A stretch of DNA of 33,699 nucleotides from Phenylobacterium sp. (GTDB taxonomy: Bacteria; Pseudomonadota; Alphaproteobacteria; Caulobacterales; Caulobacteraceae), in contig NZ_JANXWD010000016.1 of the NCBI RefSeq assembly GCF_025351295.1, forward strand, positions 1 through 33,699, given 5' to 3'. The notes beneath the pieces are model-generated. The model saw only the letters and a program-made list of their open reading frames with translations, was not told the DNA's origin and made no database searches. How positions within the stretch are numbered: position 1 is the first letter of the stretch; every line of letters begins with the position of its first letter. The position numbers and the translations under genes are program-made. This document shows positions 1-6,991 of the stretch, piece by piece.

Positions 1-20
1 GAGGGCCGATTTTCGCCCTC
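1..20. repeat. Short hairpin at window edge
   Basis: GAGGGC at 1-6 pairs with GCCCTC at 15-20 around an 8-base loop. It may be the terminator or a repeat after a gene lying before the window. There is no clear T-run, so the role is open. Confidence 0.4.
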
Positions 21-55
21 TCATGGCCCTTCCGCTCAAACAGGCAAAATCTCGT

Positions 56-133
56 AGTTGAAATAATTGGGTTTTCTGAATCTCTAGGGCTGCGAACTTG
101 CGCCTCAGGCACCCTAAAAAACCTATTTCAACA
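56..133. repeat. Imperfect inverted repeat, AT-rich
   Basis: The left arm begins GTTGAAATAATTGGGTTTT (57-75). The right arm, near 114-132, reads on the other strand GTTGAAATAGGTTTTTT. A second pairing lies inside, with TAGGG near 86-90 against CCCTA near 112-116. The block is clearly richer in A and T than its surroundings and has no open reading frame. It could be a dispersed palindromic element or a small structured RNA. Confidence 0.5.
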
Positions 134-140
134 ACCTGCT

Positions 141-189
141 AGAGCCTTTCTGGCTCAAGTGGACTCACTTGAACCCGATAAAAAGGCTC
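141..189. repeat. Imperfect inverted repeat (second of three)
   Basis: AGCCTTTCTGGCTCAAGT on the left pairs imperfectly with ACTTGAACCCGATAAAAAGGCT on the right, leaving a few bases between the arms. It lies directly between two other palindromes of different sequence. No coding potential is seen. It resembles the dispersed intergenic palindromes of alphaproteobacteria. Confidence 0.55.
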
Positions 190-202
190 GACCTCCTTGG
201 AT

Positions 203-254
203 TAGAGCGCGTCGGGCGGCGAAACCGGGATCCACTTTCGCCTGACGCGCTCTA
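203..254. repeat. Inverted repeat of the TAGAGCGCGTC type
   Basis: TAGAGCGCGTC at 203-213 pairs with GACGCGCTCTA at 244-254. The inner GGCGAAA / TTTCGCC continues the stem around a loop holding CCGGGATCC. Palindromes with these TAGAGCGYG ends are common between genes in Caulobacterales and Rhizobiales. The gene-free stretch 1-347 therefore consists mostly of this and the two preceding repeats. The sigma factor leader follows. Confidence 0.65.
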
Positions 255-347
255 GCAAATAAACCCGGGCCACAGCGGAGCTTCGTCGCCGCGGGCACGT
301 TGATGTGCGGGGGCGATCGGGCCTCCGGACCCGGGAGCGGCGACAAG

Positions 348-941
348 ATGGCCTTCGATCACACGGACAGCGACGCCTTCTCCCGCGAACTCACCGCCCT
401 GATCCCCCGCATGCGGGCCTTCGCCCGCACCATGTGCGGCGACCGCACGGCCGGCGACGACCTGGCCCAGGAAGGCCTGCTCAAGGCCTGGACCGCGCGC
501 GCCAGCTACCAGCCGGGCACCAACCTGCGCGCCTGGGTGTTCACGATCATGCGCAACCAGTTCTATTCCGAGAAGCGCCGCTCCTGGCGCAGCCTCCCGC
601 TCGACCAGGAGATGGCCGAGCAGACCCTGGTGGCCACCTCCGACCCGACCGCGGCGATCGAGCTGGACGAGCTGCGGCGCGCCATGCTGCTGCTGCCGGA
701 AGAACAGCGCGAGGCGCTGATCCTGGTGGGGGCCGGCGGCTGTTCCTACGAGGAAGTCGCCGAGATGTGCGACTGCGCGGTCGGCACCATCAAGAGCCGG
801 GTCAGCCGGGCCCGCGACCGCCTGGCCCTGATCTTCGCCGAGGCGTCCATCCCGACCGACGACATCCGCCCCAGCAGCGCCATGGCCAATATCCTCTCGC
901 AGTACGAGCGCGCCGGCCGGGTGATGACCCTCGCCGCCTGA
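348..941 (+). CDS. ECF RNA polymerase sigma factor, EcfG/SigT-like
   Basis: This 197-residue protein is an extracytoplasmic-function sigma factor that should direct RNA polymerase to a stress-type promoter set. Sigma region 2 spans about 15-80 (DDLAQEGLLKAW at 37-48, RAWVFTIMRNQFYSEKRR at 61-78). Region 4 spans about 110-160 (LPEEQREAL, then the helix-turn-helix YEEVAE...GTIKSRVSRAR). The start at 348 is chosen because GGGAG lies 10 bases upstream; an in-frame ATG at 300 would add 16 residues of poor quality and has no such site. The sequence resembles the EcfG (ECF15) class, but no nepR or phyR gene is next to it, so it may be a paralogue rather than the master general-stress factor. A GGAAC/CGTT promoter elsewhere in the window (11127-11152) fits this class. 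It converges on the ABC permease gene, with only 18 bases between. Confidence 0.9.
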   Translation: MAFDHTDSDAFSRELTALIPRMRAFARTMCGDRTAGDDLAQEGLLKAWTARASYQPGTNLRAWVFTIMRNQFYSEKRRSWRSLPLDQEMAEQTLVATSDPTAAIELDELRRAMLLLPEEQREALILVGAGGCSYEEVAEMCDCAVGTIKSRVSRARDRLALIFAEASIPTDDIRPSSAMANILSQYERAGRVMTLAA

Positions 942-959
942 GGCCGCTCGCCGGCGGCC
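942..959. repeat. Hairpin filling the whole sigma/permease gap
   Basis: GGCCGC (942-947), loop TCGCCG, GCGGCC (954-959). It starts on the base after the sigma factor stop and ends on the base before the reversed stop of the ABC permease. It is a compact candidate two-way transcription end without T-runs. Confidence 0.5.
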
Positions 960-2093
960 CTAGTCCAGGGTCCGCCGGTAGCGCGCCATCGCCAAGGCCG
1001 TGACTACGCAGACGAAGGCGCCCAGCGCCGCCAGCTCGCGCCACTGGTCGCCGATCCCCTGGCCCTTCAGCAGGCTGCCGCGCACCACCCGCAGGAAATG
1101 GGTGACCGGGATCGCCTCGCCGATCCACTGCGCCCAGGCCGGCATGCCGCGGAACGGGAACATGAAGCCGGACAGCAGGATCGACGGCAGGATGTAGAAG
1201 AAGCTCATCTGCATGGCCTGCAGCTGCGAGCGCGCCACCGTCGAGATCAGGAAGCCCAGCGCCAGCGAGCCGGTGATGAACAGCCCGATCCCGGCCGACA
1301 GCCCCAGCCAGCCGCCGCTCATCGGCACGTGGAACAGCGTCGCGGCCATCGCCAGGATGATGGCCGTCTGCACCAGGCCCACCATGACGTAGGGCGCCAG
1401 CTTGCCGGCCATCACCTCCAGCGGCTCCAGCGGGGTGGCGAGCAGGGTCTCCATGGTCCCGCGCTCGGTCTCCCGCGTCACGCTGAGCGCGGTCATCATC
1501 ACCAGGGTCAGCGATAGGATGATGCCCAGCAGGCCCGGTACGATGTTGTAGGCGGTGATGGCCTCGGGGTTGTAGCGGCGGTGGACGATCACCTCGAACG
1601 GCTTCACGGCCTGGCCGCGCATCGCCAGGGCGCCGGTCAGGTCGTGCGCCAGCGCCTGGTCGGGCAGGGCGGCCAGGGCGGCGACCGCGCCGCTGGTGGC
1701 CGAGGGATCGGTGGCGTCGGCCTCGACCAGCAGCTGGGCCTGGTCGCCGCGCGCTACCCGGCGGCTGAAGTCGCCGGGGATGGTCACCGCGAACTGCACC
1801 TCGCCGCGCCGGATCATCTCGTCCAACTCGGCCGGGCTGCGCGCCTGGGCGACGAAGTCGAAGTAGTCGGAATTCTTCAGCGCCGAGACCAGCGAGCGCG
1901 CATAGCGGCTGTCCTCCTGCGCCAGCACGGCGGTGGGCAGGTGGCGCGGGTCGGAATTGATCGCATAGCCGAACAGGGTCAGCTGCACGACCGGGATCGC
2001 CAGCATCATCGCGTAGGTCACCCGGTCCCGCGTGAGCTGCTTGAACTCCTTGATCAGCACCGCCAGGACGCGGTTGAGCGAGAGGCCTATCAT
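960..2093 (-). CDS. ABC-2 type transporter permease (YbhR/YhhJ-like)
   Basis: This 377-residue inner-membrane protein should form the channel of an ABC exporter. A first membrane segment at about 28-45 is followed by a large extracytoplasmic domain of about 140 residues. About five more membrane segments follow in the C-terminal half (from YNIVPGLLGIILSLTL onward), with the cytoplasmic ETERGTMETLLATP stretch typical of ABC-2 permeases between the first two of these. That is the YbhR/YhhJ architecture. Its ATG overlaps the ATPase stop by 4 bases (ATGA), so translation is coupled. E. coli YbhFSR has two permease genes; only one is seen here, so a homodimer is likely (inference). The substrate is not shown by the sequence; relatives export drugs and cations. 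Confidence 0.92.
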   Translation of the reverse strand: MIGLSLNRVLAVLIKEFKQLTRDRVTYAMMLAIPVVQLTLFGYAINSDPRHLPTAVLAQEDSRYARSLVSALKNSDYFDFVAQARSPAELDEMIRRGEVQFAVTIPGDFSRRVARGDQAQLLVEADATDPSATSGAVAALAALPDQALAHDLTGALAMRGQAVKPFEVIVHRRYNPEAITAYNIVPGLLGIILSLTLVMMTALSVTRETERGTMETLLATPLEPLEVMAGKLAPYVMVGLVQTAIILAMAATLFHVPMSGGWLGLSAGIGLFITGSLALGFLISTVARSQLQAMQMSFFYILPSILLSGFMFPFRGMPAWAQWIGEAIPVTHFLRVVRGSLLKGQGIGDQWRELAALGAFVCVVTALAMARYRRTLD

Positions 2094-3022
2094 GGGATGT
2101 TGTCCTGGCTCCGGCCCATCAGCTGGATGAACACGTCCTCCAGGGTCGGAGGGACCTCGCTCCAGCGGTAGGGCTCACGCCGGTACGGCAGGATCGCCGC
2201 CTCCAGCGCCGCGCGATCGGACCCGCTGACATGGATCGCCGCCCCGAACGCCGCCGCCGTCTCGACGCCGGGCGCCTTGGAGAGCGCATGCCCCAGCTTG
2301 TCGGCGCCGGGCCCCTCGCCGTGGAAGGTGATCAGGCCCGAGGCGGCGATCACCTGCGCCGCCGTCCCACGCGCGATCAGCCGGCCATAGCTGATGTAGG
2401 CGATCTCATGGCACCGCTCGGCCTCGTCCATGTAGTGGGTGGAGACCAGCACGGTCAGCCCCTCGGCCGCCAACGCGTGGATCTCGTCCCAGAAGGTGCG
2501 CCGCGCCTTGGGGTCGACGCCGGCGGTGGGCTCGTCCAGCAGCAGCAGCTTCGGTTCGTGCAGGGTGGCCGTGGCCAGGGCCAGCCGCTGCTTCCAGCCG
2601 CCCGACAGGGTGCCGGCCAGCTGGCCACGGCGCGACGCCAGGCCCAGCCGCTCCAGCGCCTTGTCGACCCGCTCGCGGCGCCGGTCCAGGCCATAGACTC
2701 GGGCCGTGAACTGCAGGTTCTCGGCGATGGTCAGGTCCTCGTAGAGCGAGAACTTCTGGGTCATGTAGCCGGTCCGCAGCTTCACCGCCTCGGCCTCGCG
2801 GATGATGTCGAAGCCCAGGGCCTGGCCTGACCCAGAGTCCGGCGTCAGCAGGCCGCACAGCATCCGCAGCGTCGTGGTCTTGCCCGACCCGTTGGGGCCC
2901 AGAAACCCGCAGATCCGGCCAGCCTCGACCTGGATGGTCACGTCGTTAACCACATGCTTGTCGCCGAACGACTTGTTCAGCCCGTGCACGTCGATGGCCC
3001 AATTCGGCGAGGAGGGGGTCAT
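2090..3022 (-). CDS. ABC transporter ATP-binding protein (YbhF-like)
   Basis: This 310-residue cytoplasmic ATPase powers the adjacent permease. All motifs are visible: Walker A GPNGSGKTT (42-50), Q-loop Q88, signature LSGGWKQ (138-144, with W where Q is usual), Walker B KLLLLDEPTAGVD (157-169) and the switch histidine H195. A C-terminal extension of about 90 residues is typical of DrrA/CcmA-like exporter ATPases. It has one nucleotide-binding domain, whereas E. coli YbhF has two fused, so it must dimerise. It overlaps the permease gene by 4 bases and is separated from the upstream HlyD gene by 217 bases that hold a pair of inverted repeats. Confidence 0.95.
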   Translation of the reverse strand: MTPSSPNWAIDVHGLNKSFGDKHVVNDVTIQVEAGRICGFLGPNGSGKTTTLRMLCGLLTPDSGSGQALGFDIIREAEAVKLRTGYMTQKFSLYEDLTIAENLQFTARVYGLDRRRERVDKALERLGLASRRGQLAGTLSGGWKQRLALATATLHEPKLLLLDEPTAGVDPKARRTFWDEIHALAAEGLTVLVSTHYMDEAERCHEIAYISYGRLIARGTAAQVIAASGLITFHGEGPGADKLGHALSKAPGVETAAAFGAAIHVSGSDRAALEAAILPYRREPYRWSEVPPTLEDVFIQLMGRSQDNIP

Positions 3023-3034
3023 AGGACGAACTCT

Positions 3035-3079
3035 CCTCTCCCCCGCGAAGCGACAGGGAGAGGGTAGGGTGAGGGTCGG
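3035..3079 (+). repeat. Dispersed repeat CCTCTCCCCCGCGAAGCG, copy 1
   Basis: Starts CCTCTCCCCCGCGAAGCG and runs on into GGGAGAGGGTAGGG, so it is itself partly palindromic. An inverted copy lies at 3177-3223, a half-size relative at 28844-28880 and a further copy at the right window edge. It is non-coding and sits between two genes of one operon. Confidence 0.75.
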
Positions 3080-3176
3080 CGCGTGAGAACGTGATCCGCC
3101 GTTGGTCCGGCCAGGACCCCTTCACGTCGCCGCTGCGGGCCCTTGGGTCGCCAACGGGAGAGACGGCAAGGCCCAG

Positions 3177-3223
3177 CCGGCCCTCTCCCTACCCTCTCCC
3201 TCTCGGCTTCGCCGGGGGAGAGG
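3177..3223 (-). repeat. Dispersed repeat, inverted copy 2
   Basis: The reverse strand reads CCTCTCCCCCGGCGAAGCC and then GAGAGGGAGAGGGTAGGG, matching copy 1 at 3035-3079 over nearly its whole length. With copy 1 it can form a long stem of about 45 bases enclosing about 97 bases, in the transcript between the HlyD gene and the ATPase gene. Confidence 0.75.
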
Positions 3224-3239
3224 ATGTGTCCTGCGCCCC

Positions 3240-4205
3240 TCACGACAACGGCTCCACGTCCACCGGCTGGCCGGGGTTGAGCCGGACGCTCGGCCGGGCC
3301 TCGACCAGGTAGACCAGCCGGTCGCGGGCCTCGCGGCTGTAGATCACCGGCGGGGTGAACTCCGGCCGCGGCGCCACGAACTCCACCCGCGCGGTCAGCC
3401 CCCTGGCGCAGCCGTCGCAGCTGAAGCGGATTGTGCGGCCGATGTGGTAGGCGGCCAGCTGCTGTTCCGGCACGAAGAACCGGACCTTGATCCGCGCGTC
3501 CGGCAGCAGGCTGAGGATCGGCTGGTTGGCCGGCGCCCATTCGCCGGCGTGGAAGAACACGTCCTCGACCCGCGCCTTGCCGGGCGCGCGGGGCGCCACG
3601 TCGGAGAGCCGCGCGCCGGCCCCGATCACCCCGGCCTGAGCCTCGGCGAGCCTGGCGTCGGCGGCGTGGATCTGGTCGGCTCGGGCGCCCAGCGCCGCGG
3701 CGTCGCGCTGGCGACCGGCGGCGGCCAGCTCAGCGTCGGCGGCCTGGGCGGCGGACCGCGCGTCGTCGAACTGGGCCTGGGAGTCCCAGCCCTGCCGCGC
3801 CAGGGTGGTCACCCGCCGCAGGGTGGAGGCCGCGTCGCGGGCCCGGGCCTCGGCGGCGGCGATATTGGCGTCGTAGACGGCCAGCTCCACCGGTCGCTGG
3901 CCCTTGCGCGCGTCCTGCGCCTGCGCAGCGGCGGCCGACGACTGCGCGGAAGCCTGGTCGTAGGCGGCGCGCACCTGGGCCGGGTCGACCACGAACAGCG
4001 CCTGGCCGGCGGCCACGTCCTGGCCGCGCTCGACATTGAGTGCCCGCACCGTTCCGGCGATCGGCGCGGCCAGGTAGAGCGGCTCGCCCTCGACGTAGCC
4101 GGACAGGGTGTGGGTCTTGCCCAGGCGCGGGACCATGACCAGCAGGGCGACGATCGCCGCCGCGATGACGATCAGGCCCAGGATCAGCAGGCGTTGCCGG
4201 TTCAT
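3240..4205 (-). CDS. HlyD-family periplasmic adaptor (YbhG-like)
   Basis: This membrane-fusion protein (321 residues) should link the inner-membrane ABC pump to an outer-membrane channel. An N-terminal anchor at about 5-27 (LLILGLIVIAAAIVALLVM) is followed by a barrel-sandwich/lipoyl part (about 34-75, with LAAPIAGTVRALNVERGQDV). Next comes an Ala/Gln/Arg-rich coiled-coil hairpin (about 76-205), then the second lipoyl half and a beta-barrel. The late GCARGLTARVEFVAPRPEFTP segment is as in YbhG proteins. The start at 4205 (MNRQRLL) is chosen because it opens the anchor and overlaps the TetR stop by 4 bases (ATGA). A start at 4316 would add Arg-rich residues read from inside the TetR gene. It is the second gene of the TetR-HlyD-ATPase-permease operon, which parallels cecR-ybhGFSR of E. 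coli. Confidence 0.9.
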   Translation of the reverse strand: MNRQRLLILGLIVIAAAIVALLVMVPRLGKTHTLSGYVEGEPLYLAAPIAGTVRALNVERGQDVAAGQALFVVDPAQVRAAYDQASAQSSAAAAQAQDARKGQRPVELAVYDANIAAAEARARDAASTLRRVTTLARQGWDSQAQFDDARSAAQAADAELAAAGRQRDAAALGARADQIHAADARLAEAQAGVIGAGARLSDVAPRAPGKARVEDVFFHAGEWAPANQPILSLLPDARIKVRFFVPEQQLAAYHIGRTIRFSCDGCARGLTARVEFVAPRPEFTPPVIYSREARDRLVYLVEARPSVRLNPGQPVDVEPLS

Positions 4206-4840
4206 GCGCGGGCCCCTTCCGTCAGCAGGCCGCAGAGCAGGGTCTCGATGTGCTGGCTCATCACCGCGGGCAGGTCGAACGGCGCGGCGCCCACCGGCAC
4301 GAAGGTCTCGCGCCACAGCACCGCCACCAACAGGGGCGCGATCAGCTGCAGGGCATAGATCCGCGGGTCGCCGGGCTTCACCTCGCCCCGTGCCTGGGCC
4401 GCGGCGATCGCGCCCGCCATGGCGCCCAGGGCCTGGGAGACCAGCTCGTCGTGCCAGACCCGGGCGATCTCCGGGAAGTTCCGCGCCTCGCCCACCACCA
4501 TCTTCAGCACCCCGCCCAGGGGCGTGGCCTCGATGACCCCGCCGATGTGGCGGGCGACGCCGCGCAGCAGGTCGGCCAGCGGTCCCGGGTGGGCCGCCGC
4601 CATCGCCTTCACCGCCGCGATGTTCGGCGCGATCGCCAGCCCGACCACGGCCCGGAAGATCTCTTCCTTGGTCTCGAAGTAGAGATAGACCGCGCCCTTC
4701 GACACGCCGGCCCGCCGGGCGATCTCGTCCAGCTTGGCCGCCGCGAAGCCCTTTTCGGAGAACACCGCCAGGGCCGCCTTGACGATCTCGTCGGGACGGT
4801 CGGCCTTCCGCCGGCGGAATTTCGGTGCGCCGATGTCCAT
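4202..4840 (-). CDS. TetR/AcrR-family repressor of the export operon
   Basis: A regulator of 212 residues. The helix-turn-helix lies at about 18-62 (KAALAVFSEKGF...LDEIARRAGVSKGAVYLYFETKEEIF), the standard TetR DNA-binding fold. The rest is a helical ligand pocket of the TetR C-terminal type. It is the first gene of the export operon and overlaps the adaptor gene by 4 bases. A 22-bp palindrome 17 bases upstream of its start (4857-4878) is the likely operator, so it should repress itself and the pump until an inducer binds. In E. coli the corresponding regulator is CecR (YbiH). The inducer here is unknown. Confidence 0.93.
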   Translation of the reverse strand: MDIGAPKFRRRKADRPDEIVKAALAVFSEKGFAAAKLDEIARRAGVSKGAVYLYFETKEEIFRAVVGLAIAPNIAAVKAMAAAHPGPLADLLRGVARHIGGVIEATPLGGVLKMVVGEARNFPEIARVWHDELVSQALGAMAGAIAAAQARGEVKPGDPRIYALQLIAPLLVAVLWRETFVPVGAAPFDLPAVMSQHIETLLCGLLTEGARA

Positions 4841-4856
4841 GGTCCTAGCCTATAAA

Positions 4857-4878
4857 TAACTGACCAGTCGGTTAGTAA
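4857..4878. promoter_or_regulatory. TetR-type operator
   Basis: TAACTGACC (4857-4865), spacer AGTC, GGTTAGTAA (4870-4878); the half sites match at 7 of 9 positions. It lies 17 bases before the TetR gene start, in an A/T-rich patch where a promoter would be expected (TATAAAT at 4851-4857 reads ATTTATA on the coding strand). Palindromes built on TGAC-CAGTC-GGTTA are typical TetR sites controlling efflux operons. Confidence 0.75.
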
Positions 4879-5079
4879 CAGAGCAAACAAGGGTCCGCAA
4901 GGGCCCGCCGAACGCGGGGCGGCGACCGGTCGCATGGTTAATTCGGCGCCGGCGCCTATTTTTGGCCTCGGTCCGCAGCCAGGACCCATCGCTCGCCGCG
5001 CCCCTGCGGCTTCCCCGTCCCATCCGCCCTGAAGTCCGGCGTCCGTCCGGCGAGGCGCATCTTTGAGTAAGGGTCCCGG

Positions 5080-5775
5080 ATGATCCCCGGCCTGCGTACG
5101 CGTCTCCGACAACTGGCCCAGGATCGGCCGCTGCTTCTCCTCTCCCTCACCGCCGTGGTGGCCGCCTCCGCCGCGGCGGCGACGCCGCTGGCCCAGCCGC
5201 TAGGCCGGGCCCACCTGATGACCGCGGTCGAACGCGCGGTCGCCACGGTGACGCCGGCTGCCCCGCCGGCGATGCGGCTGGTCTGGGAGGGCATCGACCT
5301 CGACGGCGACGGCCGCGCCGATTTCGCCAACCCCACCGGCCACGCGCCGCGCGGCCACGACGCCTATGGGGAGGGCGAGTTCGGCGCCTCGCGCGATGGC
5401 GGGTCGCGCCGCCACGAAGGCGTGGACTTCCAGGCCGACGCCGGCCAGGTGGTCGAGGCGCCGATCTCCGGCTACGTCACCAGGATCGGTTTCGCCTATC
5501 CCGGCGACCAGACCCTGAAGTTCGTCGAGATCACCAATCCCGCCCTGCACTATGCGGCGCGGGTCTTCTACGTGAACCCCAAGGTCCAGGTGGGCGACAC
5601 CGTCGCCGTCGGCCACCCGATCGGCACGGCCCACTCGCTGCAGCAGAAGTATCCGGGCGGCATGACCAACCACGTCCACCTGGAACTGGTGGCCGCGGAC
5701 GGCGACCGCATCGACGCGACGCGGATGATCACCGCCCAGTACGAGGCCGTGCGGACGCTCCAGGGGGCCGACTAG
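5080..5775 (+). CDS. M23-family (LytM-type) metallopeptidase
   Basis: This 231-residue exported protein should cut peptide bonds in peptidoglycan, or regulate such enzymes. Its N-terminal hydrophobic stretch at about 17-36 (LLLLSLTAVVAASAAAATPLA) is a signal peptide or anchor. The M23 fold follows, with the zinc motifs H112xxxD116 (in GSRRHEGVDF) and H198xH200 (NHVHLE). Both are intact, so the enzyme looks active rather than a degenerate activator. A DLDGDGRADF loop at 73-82 matches a calcium-binding EF-hand-like or dockerin-like loop and is an unusual addition just before the catalytic domain. It is transcribed away from the TetR operon and converges on the PEP-mutase-like gene. Confidence 0.9.
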   Translation: MIPGLRTRLRQLAQDRPLLLLSLTAVVAASAAAATPLAQPLGRAHLMTAVERAVATVTPAAPPAMRLVWEGIDLDGDGRADFANPTGHAPRGHDAYGEGEFGASRDGGSRRHEGVDFQADAGQVVEAPISGYVTRIGFAYPGDQTLKFVEITNPALHYAARVFYVNPKVQVGDTVAVGHPIGTAHSLQQKYPGGMTNHVHLELVAADGDRIDATRMITAQYEAVRTLQGAD

Positions 5776-5808
5776 GGTTAGATCCCCCTATTCCACTATC
5801 TTTTTGAA

Positions 5809-5839
5809 CGTCATGGCCGGGACAAGCCCGGCCATGACG
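5809..5839. repeat. Perfect 13-bp-stem hairpin between convergent genes
   Basis: CGTCATGGCCGGG (5809-5821) and CCCGGCCATGACG (5827-5839) pair perfectly around ACAAG. This CGTCATGGCCGGG palindrome is very common between genes in alphaproteobacteria. It lies between the ends of the M23 and PEP-mutase-like genes and probably works as a two-way end or mRNA stabiliser. Confidence 0.85.
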
Positions 5840-5886
5840 ACCCTTGGGGAGGCGTAGGGCGGCGATCCATCTGAGAGTCGATCTGT

Positions 5887-6708
5887 CTAGCCTCCCGGCG
5901 CCAGCAGCGCCTTCAGCTCCGCACCCGTCGCCGCCCCGGCGAGCAGCGAGAACTGGCCCGTCCCGGCGATCTCCCGCGCCGCTTTCAGGAACCCGCCCCA
6001 GGCCGCCCGCGCCAAGGCCCCGCCCAGGCTGATCCGCCGCACGCCCAGGTCGGCGAGTTCGGTCACCGACAGGCCGGGCGCCATCATCAGCACATTGAGC
6101 GGCAGCGGCGCGACCGCCTTCACCGCCGCGGCGATCTCCTCGGCTGTCCGCAGCCCCGGCGCATAGAGGCAATGCGCGCCGGCGTCGGCCAGCAGGACCA
6201 GGCGGTCCAGGGTCTGGCTCAGGTCCATCTGCCGGATCAGCAGGCCCTCGGCCCGCGCCACCAGCACCGCGCCGGTCCCCTCGGCGTCGATGGCCGCCCG
6301 CGCCGCCTTCACCCGCTCGACCGCCAGGGCCGTGTCGTACAGCGGCTTGCCGGGCTCGTGGCTCATGTCCTCGATCGAGAGACCGGCGACCCCCGCATCC
6401 AGCGCGCGGCGCACGTTGGCCGCCACGCCCTCGGGCGCATCGGCATAGCCGTTCTCGAAGTCGGCGTTCAGCGGCAGGTCGGTGGCGGCGCACAGGCTGG
6501 TCAGGTGCGCCAGCATGTCGTCCAGCGGGACCTGGTTGTCGAGCCGGCCGGTGGACCAGGCGAAGCCGGAGCTGGTGCTGGCCAGGGCCGGGAAGCCCAG
6601 GGCCTGCAGCATCCGCGCGCTGCCCACGTCCCAGGGGTTGGGGATCACGAAGCAGCCCCGCTCGTGCAGCGTCCGGAACCGGGTGCGTTTCTCGGCCGCT
6701 GTCGGCAT
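5887..6708 (-). CDS. Isocitrate lyase/PEP mutase family enzyme
   Basis: This cytoplasmic protein of 273 residues has the TIM-barrel fold of enzymes that make or break C-C or C-P bonds in 2-oxo acids. Visible marks are the start FVIPNPWDVGSARMLQALGFPALASTSSGFAWSTG, the metal/substrate loop NADFENGY (81-88), SIEDM (111-115) and VARAE (150-154, usually VART-D/E). The KKCGH motif that carries the catalytic cysteine of isocitrate and methylisocitrate lyases is absent. It is therefore not a classic AceA or PrpB and fits the loosely characterised PEP-mutase-like group; the substrate cannot be told. A strong GGGAGG site precedes the ATG. It is a single gene with no obvious pathway partner nearby. Confidence 0.85.
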   Translation of the reverse strand: MPTAAEKRTRFRTLHERGCFVIPNPWDVGSARMLQALGFPALASTSSGFAWSTGRLDNQVPLDDMLAHLTSLCAATDLPLNADFENGYADAPEGVAANVRRALDAGVAGLSIEDMSHEPGKPLYDTALAVERVKAARAAIDAEGTGAVLVARAEGLLIRQMDLSQTLDRLVLLADAGAHCLYAPGLRTAEEIAAAVKAVAPLPLNVLMMAPGLSVTELADLGVRRISLGGALARAAWGGFLKAAREIAGTGQFSLLAGAATGAELKALLAPGG

Positions 6709-6812
6709 CGGGACCTCCCAAGGCAGCGCTCAATGGGGAAAGCTTGAGTGCAGGAACGGGCCCGCAACGAATCACGACCGAATCGCTGACACCCAGCAAT
6801 TCAGTCTTTGTT

Positions 6813-6861
6813 CCCTACGACATGTTGTGGCCGAGTCGCTTCGGACCACAACGAAGTAGGG
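6813..6861. repeat. Inverted repeat upstream of the rpmB promoter
   Basis: CCCTACGACATGTTGTGGCCGA on the left half pairs with TCGGACCACAACGAAGTAGGG on the right half: CCCTAC/GTAGGG outside, GTTGTGG/CCACAAC and CCGA/TCGG inside, loop GTCGCT. It lies 40 bases before the -35 box of rpmB and ends without a T-run. It could be a regulator site, a repeat or part of a small RNA. Confidence 0.5.
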
Positions 6862-6900
6862 TATCGGGCCGCGACGGATCGGCCGCGTGCGAGGCTCGCC

Positions 6901-6930
6901 TTGACGTGCAAGGCGCCCTTCCTCTATATC
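6901..6930 (+). promoter_or_regulatory. Housekeeping-type promoter of rpmB
   Basis: TTGACG (6901-6906), an 18-base spacer and TATATC (6925-6930). Transcription would start near 6937, giving a leader of about 55 bases before the rpmB ATG. It fits the sigma-70 consensus well for a GC-rich alphaproteobacterium. Confidence 0.65.
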
Positions 6931-6991
6931 GCCCGCTCTTCGCGCGGGCTCTGCCTGTCGCTCCCTATTTCTATGCGAAGGTTATCTCGCC

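Noticed and set aside
300..347. ATG at 300 as the sigma factor start
   Set aside because: The extra 16 residues have no family support, and GGGAG sits correctly for the ATG at 348.
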